From Elysia marginata (taxonomy: Eukaryota > Mollusca > Gastropoda > Plakobranchidae), in contig BMAT01011802.1 in assembly GCA_019649035.1 (NCBI GenBank), positions 43,554 through 68,733 of the forward strand: a stretch of DNA of 25,180 nucleotides, read 5' to 3'. The notes under the pieces were generated by a model, which saw nothing but the letters and a program-made list of their open reading frames with translations, had not been told where the DNA came from and ran no database searches. Below, piece by piece: positions 18,818 to 25,180 of this stretch; the stretch's first letter is position 1; every line of letters starts with the position of its first letter. Position numbers and translations under genes: made by a program.

Positions 18818-19066
18818 GACGGCGCATGGGACAATTTAAAGCGTGCTGCCACACTGTGATGTAAGAACCGCTTGCACACACCACACCCAGTCACATTATC
18901 CTGACACCGAGTCCACCAGACTTAGTACTAAATCCATAATGCCAGACACTAGGCGGATCAGCTGCTAATACCAATTTTAAAATCCTTGGTTTGACTCGGC
19001 CGGGGATCGAACCACGCATCTCCCGATCTTTGAGCAAGTGTCTTACAGCTAGGCCACAGAGCCGGT
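18818..19066 (-). mobile_element. tRNA-derived SINE, second family, copy 2, nested in the LINE
   Basis: This copy matches the one at 14138-14388 from end to end, starting GACGGCGC and ending GAGCCGGT on the plus strand. The minus-strand head has the B box GGTTCGATCCCC and the tRNA-like CTCTGTGGCCTAGCTGTAAG. It interrupts the LINE between the FADDLALL motif and the YLGS block. About 40 residues expected between these motifs are missing, so the insertion came with, or after, a deletion. GGTCAGA occurs at 18804-18810 and again at the right junction (19064-19070), which may be a trace of a target duplication. Confidence 0.9.
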
Positions 19067-19499
19067 CAGAGAAACCGAAGAAGTAATCATAATAAGAATA
19101 GATGCATTAGAGGAAGTAGTCTCATTTACATATTTAGGAAGTATTAATAGGCTACTGCTATTGACCTGAATGATGAAATAGATGCATATAAGGGGTATTC
19201 TGAAAATAAAACGGCATGATAAGGTAAGAAATGTTTGGAATCGAACAGGGCAAAAAACAGTGGAAGAGGAAATCGGAATAAGAAGGTGGCGTTGGATCGG
19301 ACACATACTGAGGAAACCGCATAAAAACATCACCAGGCACTACAGTGGATACAAGGGAATACAATGTAGAGGCAAGGGTAGGCTCTGATAGACACGGAAG
19401 AGATGTGTTGAGAGGGAAATGACAATGATGGGAAAAGGACGGGGTCAGCTTCGAAAGCTTGCCCAGGACTGGAGTGGGTGGCATTTACTCAAACTGGTA

Positions 19500-20802
19500 C
19501 TTTTAATAAGAATTTTAATGATGGATTTTACTATTTTTAGTTCAGCTTTCAAACGCATCAACTTTTTTCGCGTCTTTTACTTTTAGATCTTGACGTAAGT
19601 CCAGGCATAGTTCTCTGGGTTAGGGCATTCTTACGCGACCGGCCACAGACAGTTTGCCTGAACGGTGTTAAATCAAACGAATTAATTTTGAATACCGGAG
19701 CGCCCTAGGGATGTGTCTTGTCGCTCATACTCTTTTCAATCTCCACCAATGAAATTATGTCAAACACAACCACTCTGACTTTGATAAAATTTGCAGATGA
19801 CATGGCTCTTGTAGCCCGTTTAAAGATGAACAGTCGTTGTCTAGCTACTTAAACTTCATTGGACATCTCATCTCATGGTTTGATGAAAGTTATCTACGGT
19901 TAAATGTTAAAAAAAAACCAAAAGAACTTTTTATTGAAAAACATAGGGCCAGGGATACATCGCTATTACAACCGGTACGGATAAAAACTGAAGATGTTGA
20001 AATTGTGGAGACCTTGGAACGGTTTTAGATTATAACCTTAGTTTTAACACCCATGTTGATACTGTATGTAAAAGGTAAACCAACGCATGTATCTAATTCG
20101 AAAGTTGAAGAAGTTTGATGTTGACAAAAGGATACTAGAAATGATCTACGGGTCACTTCTTGAGAGTATTCTTACCTTCAATATTGTCATATTTTATAGC
20201 CACCTCACGGTTAAACAAAAGAACAGGTTAAATAAAATTGTAAACATTGCCACTAAATTGATAAATTTAAAACAGAGGAGTCTTAATGATCTTAACCAGC
20301 AAACTGTTAGTAAAAAATGCAGAAGCATTATAAATGACCCTACCCACCCTTTACACTCATGTTTTGAGATAATGCTTTCTGGCAAGAGATATAGAACACC
20401 AGCCTTCAAAAGCCAGCTATACAACAAATTGGTGTCATCAATCCCTGTGATCTATTTACTACTTAATTATAACATTTAATTTCTACAAAATTAATTCATT
20501 TTGATGTCAGCATCAATCTTTTAAGATCTATTTACTAGTTTATCCAGGTTTAATAAACTTTATCACCAGGGTGCAATATTTTTGTAAAATATTATGTTTA
20601 CTACATGTATCTACTAAGAGCCATGATGTGTATGTTTTTACTTATGTGTGGTATGTACATTTTTACCTGATTGGTTTAATTTGTATTTTAATTATTACAT
20701 GTATGTTAATTCATAATACTTTTCTGCTTTGTTAGCGCGCTGAAAAGATAAGTTTCCGATGTATTTCTATATATTTGGACAAGAAACTATTCTTATTCTT
20801 AC
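19500..20802 (+). mobile_element. CR1/Rex1-like LINE, 5'-truncated, with 3' end
   Basis: It starts within reverse transcriptase motif A (LMMDFTIFSSAFKRIN, near 19515). VRAFLRDRPQTVCLNGVK follows, then NTGAP and G with an in-frame TAG at 19706-19708 where the family has glutamine, then IKFADDMALV (catalytic FADD at 19790-19801). A longer frame (20087-20479) encodes the C-terminal region: LIRKLKKFDVDKRILEMIYG, LESILTFNIVIF and NDPTHPLHSCFEIMLSGKRY, typical of CR1/Rex1 LINE tails. The stop is at 20477-20479. About 320 bases of 3' UTR follow, ending in TATTCTTATTCTTACTC, the short tandem repeat that replaces a poly-A tail in CR1-type elements. The RT is broken, so it is inactive. It abuts the preceding LINE with no spacer. 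Confidence 0.85.
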
Positions 20803-20861
20803 TCGAGCATTGGCCTATATGCTGCAAAGGGTGAAGGGCATTGATGGTGATGGAAGGTTGT

Positions 20862-21015
20862 TACAATCCCACATAATTCGAATGTGATTTTTTTATATTT
20901 GCTTAATTAAAACTATATTCAGATAACCGATTTTTTTCTTCTTTTATTATACTGTATATTTTTAATTTTGGATAGTTTGAAGTTAAATTTTGCTTCCACA
21001 AGATTAGAGATATCC
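20862..21015. mobile_element. Family D left-end fragment, copy 3
   Basis: TACAATCCCACATAATTCGA, then TATTTGCTTAATTAAAACTA and AGTTTGAAGTTAAATTTTGC, matches the fragment at 15989-16200 in the same orientation. The right half of the element is not found beside it. Confidence 0.55.
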
Positions 21016-21684
21016 AACCTGGACTGTGTATATGTCGATAAAAACATTTTTTCCATTCCTGCTTTTGAAACTATAGTAGATGCCTAGGTCTGGTCGTTGA
21101 GACCATCAACATGTGAATTTGTGACAAATTTTTTGTTAAGAAAAAACTTAATAACCAACAAACACAGGAGAATTGCACAATAAACTGTTTTCCTACATTT
21201 CCTACTTTTATTTCAAAAAGGGAAATTTGAAAAAAGCATGGTACATCTTGATTTTGAACTGTAGAGGTTTTTTCTACTGTGAAGCAATCAATATATAAAA
21301 TAAATAATATTATCATATATTCATTCATGTATATAAAAAATGAAATACCATACAGAGCAAATCAAAAACAACAAAGCATAATATTACTTAATAGTACTAT
21401 TATTGTTAACATAAAATACTAGCATGTTTGAAGTAGAGTAAAGATTCGGCACAAAGGAAAAAGCATCACTTTCACAACACTATAGGAAATTTGTGCCAAA
21501 AGTAAATGCTTCGTTACAATTAACAATAACAGTAACATTGTAACAAAGGAACTATAGGGCCTACTACCCTTGAACAAGAAAAACAATACCATTACAAAAG
21601 TCTAATCATCTTCACCGTTTTATTAATGTAAGGGGTGAATTTTGAATAAAACATTTCAAGAACACCATATTATTTAAAAATACA
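21016..21684. other. Unassigned AT-rich sequence
   Basis: No gene is recognised. The minus-strand frame at 21071-21328 shows no domain. The sequence is rich in TTTTTT and (ATA) words with no clear repeat structure. Confidence 0.45.
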
Positions 21685-21687
21685 TAA

Positions 21688-21862
21688 CAGTGCAGTCTGC
21701 TTAATTCCAAGTGATTGGGAACACTCAATTTAGTTCAAAATATAAGAACTTCACACAAAGGATAATTGACAAAGAAAAAAATACTAGTTGGGATCCTTTA
21801 ATAGATTTTTAAGTTATCCCTTATATCAAGGTATCAGAGTTCGAATCAAGTGGACTCCAATG
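21688..21862. mobile_element. Small MITE-like element (175 bp), family D-related ends
   Basis: The left end is CAGTGCAGTCTGCTTAATTC; the right end in reverse complement is CATTGGAGTCCACTTGATTC. They match at 15 of the first 20 positions. TA follows the right end (21863-21864), and TAA precedes the left. Both ends resemble the family D right terminus CAGTGGAATCCACTTAA, so this may be a minimal derivative. Confidence 0.55.
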
Positions 21863-22135
21863 TATTACAATACAATCTGCCACAATTTAAGAACCAGTAT
21901 AAACTGTACTATTAATATGAAAATAAGTAGCTTAAGAATGAATCAATATTCTAAAAATTTCAGATATAGTAATACAATCAAATAATTGAAAAAAAACAAC
22001 AAATACAGTAAAAATTTGTAAGGGCTATGTTAGTAATGTACTCAAAAGTGTGAACCCTTAAAAAGTTAATTGGTTGAAGAGTTCACTCCTTCACAAGCAT
22101 ATGAGGCCAAAAGGGCACTGTCATGCATTGAAATA

Positions 22136-22235
22136 CAATGCAATCCACTTCAATTTATAGTTAACACCTTAAGGAAAAAACTTTTGTTTAAAGTCAACCC
22201 TGTTTGGCAGTCCCATTCTGTATTCTGAGAGATAT
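22136..22235. mobile_element. Family D right-end fragment, inverted
   Basis: CAATGCAATCCACTTCAATT, followed by AGTTAACACC and TTTGGCAGTCCCATTCTGTA, aligns with the reverse complement of 12950-13037 (CAGTGGAATCCACTTAAGTT, AGTTAACACC, TTTGCAGTCCCATTTTGTA). TA lies at 22134-22135. The other end was not found downstream. Confidence 0.6.
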
Positions 22236-22876
22236 AGAAAGTCATTTATCCCCACATCCATTAGGAAACTTCAATAGACCATAAATTGCTGTGACAGTCC
22301 TCATATTTCTCACACGATTTAATTGTTATTACTATTCATACTTGTACATTGATTCCTAAATTTTGTCCACTCAAATTTTTAATGTTCTATTCCTTATACA
22401 TTAAAAATACTTATATAATGCCCCAATGTGATAGTGTAATGCCTTTTATAAATTTATAAACATCATACATGTAATTTATTTGACTTTCTGTATACAAATT
22501 TTTAACACTAGCCAACATGCTTTACTCAATCTTATTATTACATCAACTTCGGTGATGACCTCACTAGACATTCTTTTATGTCGTGACTGTGATATTAGCT
22601 AGTTAGCTAGATCTAGAAGTAGAACTGCAGAAGCATGTAGAGGATGTAGACCCGTATTGTCGCATCTATTTTGGACAGTCAAGAAAAATCATGGTATCTG
22701 GAATCTAGGGAGCCTTGGAAATTGGATTTATCTGCAGTTCTCACCTCATATCCTATAGTTATTCATTGGGAATTTAAATTTTTTTATTTTAAACCTGTTT
22801 CATTGATGGAACTCATGAAAATGTAGCTAGACCCAGTGCTGGAATCTGAACAGGCTCCATGCTATCATTATCTTGA
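22236..22876. other. Unassigned AT-rich sequence
   Basis: No gene, RNA or repeat boundary is recognised apart from an AGATCT word cluster at 22598-22620. Confidence 0.5.
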
Positions 22877-22878
22877 TA

Positions 22879-23984
22879 CAGTAGTATCGGTATCTGGTTA
22901 AACGCACGGCACTTGGGGGACCCAAAAAGCGTGCGTTTAGGAGATGCGTGCACTTATGAAAAGTTGTAAAAAATTACTAGTAATTTCCCTTTAGAGTACT
23001 AGTAATTTCCCTTTAGAGTACGATACATAAATAAAAGAACCAAGTTGTTTCCCTTTATTATACAAAGATCATGCATGGACTGTAGGTAGGATTAAGAAAT
23101 ACATGTACATAGTTTAAACAATCTCTCTCTCTCTCTCTCTTTTTTTGGCGGCGGTTGGGGGAGTGGGGGGTCTGTCTTTTTTTTCTCTCAGAACATGTAG
23201 TTGTTTCTTTATTTCCAGAAGTGGGATAAGTGAAATAACTTTCTAAGAATTTAACTATCTCCGAGGCTTTAGGAATTCAAACTGGCTTGGAATTAGATCT
23301 AAAGAGATTGACAACAGGTTAATCACAACATTCTGACAAGGCTACGTCTTGCATGCTGCACAGATCTTTGTGAAATGAAAGAAAGGCTTACGTCTAGCAA
23401 TTAGGCCAATCGCCCTGCAACCAAAAGGGGGAGGGGAAAGGGGGAGGGTATGGGTGATCGGGACGAGAAGAAAGCCAATCACACAATGCTACGCAGACAA
23501 AGGGCTAGCCTACAATCCACCTGTCACTGTCACTCAGTAGATTACAATACGGGCGGGCAAGGTGTTGGCAATTTGCATCATCCGATTTGTTCATCCACGC
23601 CCCACAGGTCTTTGTCCACCTTCTACACTCCTGCCCCCTTGTCTTATCCCTCCTCTTCACACTCCTGCCCCCTTGTCTTACCCTTCACACAATATGCGTG
23701 GGTAGATAGGCCTGCGTTTTAACAAAGAAGATGCAAATTTCTGTGGAGTGATGCTGGCCATTCCCTCGAAACGAGCTAGCTCACTTTCGCTCACATCCCA
23801 GTGGCTGCCTGGTCCACTTTTAAGATATTTTTCCCGATTTCATAGCGTGCGTTTAGCCGATATGACGTGCGTTTAGGGTATACTGATTATATAGAAATAA
23901 ATTGGTCATAAAACTCATAGCGATTTGGCGTTAGTTTAACCGTAGCGTGCATTTAACTGGAGTGCGTTTAACCGGATACTACTG
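22879..23984. mobile_element. Non-autonomous Tigger-like element, family B, long copy (1106 bp)
   Basis: TA flanks lie at 22877-22878 and 23985-23986. The left end reads TACAGTAGTATCGGTATC and then TGGTTAAACGCAC; the right end in reverse complement reads TACAGTAGTATCCGGTTAAA and then CGCAC. The word GTGCGTTTA (or TAAACGCAC) recurs inside both ends (22898, 22931, 23846, 23867, 23962), another case of family-specific subterminal repeats. Inside are a 22-bp perfect tandem duplication (22975-22996 and 22997-23018), a CT microsatellite (23123-23141) and a 34-bp-period pyrimidine repeat (from 23625 and 23659). The open frame at 23450-23722 is low complexity and is not a transposase. Confidence 0.85.
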
Positions 23985-23986
23985 TA

Positions 23987-24530
23987 TCTAGTCTAGATCT
24001 AGCTTCTATAAAAGTTATCCATTAATATAATGTTGCTTGATACCGAACTAGGAAAATGTATAGAAAGTATTCTGCTTTGTTTATATATTACACTTGGAAA
24101 AAGCCAAAACATAGCAAATTGGAGGTATACCGACTTGGATTGAATGGGTGAGTTTGTCAAGCAGGACTAGTTTGATTCGACATTTGTTTTTTATCGCTAA
24201 GTTAAAGAATGAAAATTTAATATTGTGCACCCACAGAACAAGAATTGAAACATTTTATTTAACTTGGAATTTAACAGCCCAATTCATACTATATTTATTT
24301 TCAATTACGACGAGTGAAAAGAAAATTACTTTTCTGGTGCTTGCATTGCATTATTAAAGACTGAAATAAAAAACTTAGGAGTCAACTGGATCAAGTTTTG
24401 CATTATTTCTGGCATTGATATGTTGTTGAAAAGGAAAATGGTCGATAGTTGAAAACTTACTCTAATACAATACCCATACAAATTTTATACAGCAGTTGTT
24501 GGAGAGTGGCAATATTAGACCTATTAGTGG
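23987..24530. other. Unassigned AT-rich sequence
   Basis: No gene is recognised. The plus-strand frame at 24148-24357 has no domain and looks like chance. An AGATCT cluster lies at 23986-24002. Confidence 0.5.
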
Positions 24531-24533
24531 ACA

Positions 24534-24585
24534 TCGTCGTAGTAGTAGCAGTAGCAAGAGTGGTAGTAATAGTAGTAGTAGCAGC

Positions 24586-24630
<45 letters not shown>

Positions 24631-24631
24631 T
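24534..24631. repeat. (AGT)n trinucleotide microsatellite
   Basis: Mainly AGT units with AGC, AAG and AAT variants in the first half, becoming pure AGT towards the end. The frames spanning it (poly-Ser or poly-Val) are artefacts of the repeat. Confidence 0.95.
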
Positions 24632-25180
24632 TTGCGGCACTAGATGTGTGTGTGTGTTATACAGTTATTCGTTTTGAGTATATTTACAGCTTAGTTTATC
24701 ATAATCTCTTTTCAGCTGGCCCAAGCTATGAGATTTCCGAAAATGATAAGCACACAAGGTTCAGCCTTAGGTGTATACATGTATAATGCAGACCAGAGAG
24801 AAATCTAATACACATATGGAATATCTTTCACTTTTAAATTCTCTTTCTGTCTTTCTTTCTCGTTCACCCCCCCCCCCCTCTCGATTTTGTTTGCCTCACC
24901 ATATAAGTATGAACGCGTGCCTAGTTTGAGTTATAGTTATACATGCACTAGTGTAAGTTGTTTGCCATTCAAATTAAACTGTGTGTCGTTGAGTTTATAA
25001 GGCGAAAAATTGAATCGTCATAAAAAGAGGGAATGCACATAAAACTTGAGAAACATTTTGACTGTAAAATAAATAAAAAAAACTTAGACTTTTAAGTATG
25101 AAGAGACAAGAGAGAGAAATGGGCATTAGGGCAAAAGACCTGTCAGAGCAATCGAGATGAGAATGACGTGAGAGATAGAG
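24632..25180. other. Unassigned; short simple repeats
   Basis: A TG-rich stretch (24644-24657), a CTTT-rich stretch (24841-24860) and a C-run (24867-24878) are present. AAATAAAT words near 25066 resemble poly-A signals without an associated ORF. Nothing else is recognised up to the end of the window. Confidence 0.5.

Larger units (their letters stand above)
16225..19495 (+). mobile_element. APE-type non-LTR retrotransposon (LINE, RTE-like), full-length but degenerate
   Basis: A conserved 5' leader (GGAGATCGTTACCTTGCCGT at 16231) precedes the endonuclease: MGLWNVRTMYEAGKTAQVV at 16642, ILGINETHW near 16730, QVYAPNNEATDEDK near 16975, GDLNAKVG at 17104 and ENQIDHL at 17294-17314. The linker DWITQESLDNIQEGREIKG starts near 17617. 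Reverse transcriptase blocks follow: AIKALKSNK near 18038, NNYRGITLLSVPGKA at 18245, FIDYEKPFEGLDRETLW near 18460 (motif A), TGVRQGCLLSPFLFVLAID at 18632 (motif B, then TAG at 18690) and FADDLALL at 18768 (catalytic motif C). After a SINE insertion come VSFTYLGS near 19110 and RRWRWIGHILRKP near 19281, then a tail ending about 19495. Many frameshifts and stops make it inactive. Clade is not settled: the N-terminal wording resembles RTE/BovB-like endonucleases. Confidence 0.9.

Noticed and set aside
19049-19484. Two minus-strand open frames (94 and 108 codons)
   Set aside because: Both are antisense to the SINE end and the LINE C-terminal coding region.
23450-23722. 90-codon frame as a gene inside the family B element
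   Set aside because: It is histidine-, serine- and proline-rich from a pyrimidine tract with a 34-bp repeat and shows no transposase or other domain.
24449-24786. Poly-Val and poly-Ser open frames
   Set aside because: They are frame readings of the (AGT)n microsatellite with no protein-like sequence on either side.

Overview
The window looks like nuclear DNA of an invertebrate animal, most likely a lophotrochozoan and probably a gastropod mollusc. This is inferred from four things: an AT-rich background with no long host ORF, tRNA-derived SINEs, many decayed non-LTR retrotransposons and cut-and-paste DNA transposons, and recurrent short words (AGATCT, TAGGCCT, TACATGTA) familiar from mollusc genomes. 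There is no bacterial gene organisation, operon or CRISPR array. No complete host protein-coding gene can be supported. Nearly every recognisable protein trace is a broken transposon gene.

Region by region. 1-1580 holds a promoter-like motif cluster (503-541), a frameshifted piggyBac transposase C-terminus on the minus strand (717-1274) and one plausible host-like 3' terminal exon with poly-A signals (1366-1566). 2063-3033 is a non-autonomous Tigger/pogo-like element. 3840-4870 is a decayed CR1/Rex1-like reverse transcriptase on the minus strand. A Tigger-like right end lies near 5265-5307. 6020-6586 is a second Tigger-like element, whose larger relative lies at 22879-23984 in the opposite orientation. 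6764-6888 is a strikingly long, nearly perfect hairpin next to an (AT)n tract. 8291-8531 is a 121-bp tandem duplication. 9942-9980 looks like a piggyBac-type terminus. 10464-10974 and 12509-13037 are two more Tigger-like non-autonomous elements. 13219-13481 is a complete tRNA-SINE with a perfect 13-bp target duplication. 14138-14388 and 18818-19066 are two copies of a second tRNA-SINE family. 16225-19495 is a full-length but heavily mutated APE-type LINE, and one SINE copy sits inside its reverse transcriptase region. It abuts a 5'-truncated CR1/Rex1-like LINE (about 19500-20802). The pair is flanked by two same-orientation fragments of one Tigger-like family.

How it works together. The window is a transposon graveyard. 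The DNA elements are non-autonomous: their ends and subterminal repeats are visible but no transposase is, so they must have been moved in trans. The SINEs likewise would have used LINE machinery from elsewhere. The most interesting items are the 59-bp hairpin whose mismatches are almost all G-U compatible on one strand, the set of TA-flanked TACAGT-ended families that each repeat a different short word near their ends, the composite promoter motif at 503-541, and the orphan acidic terminal exon. All calls were made by eye, with no database search.
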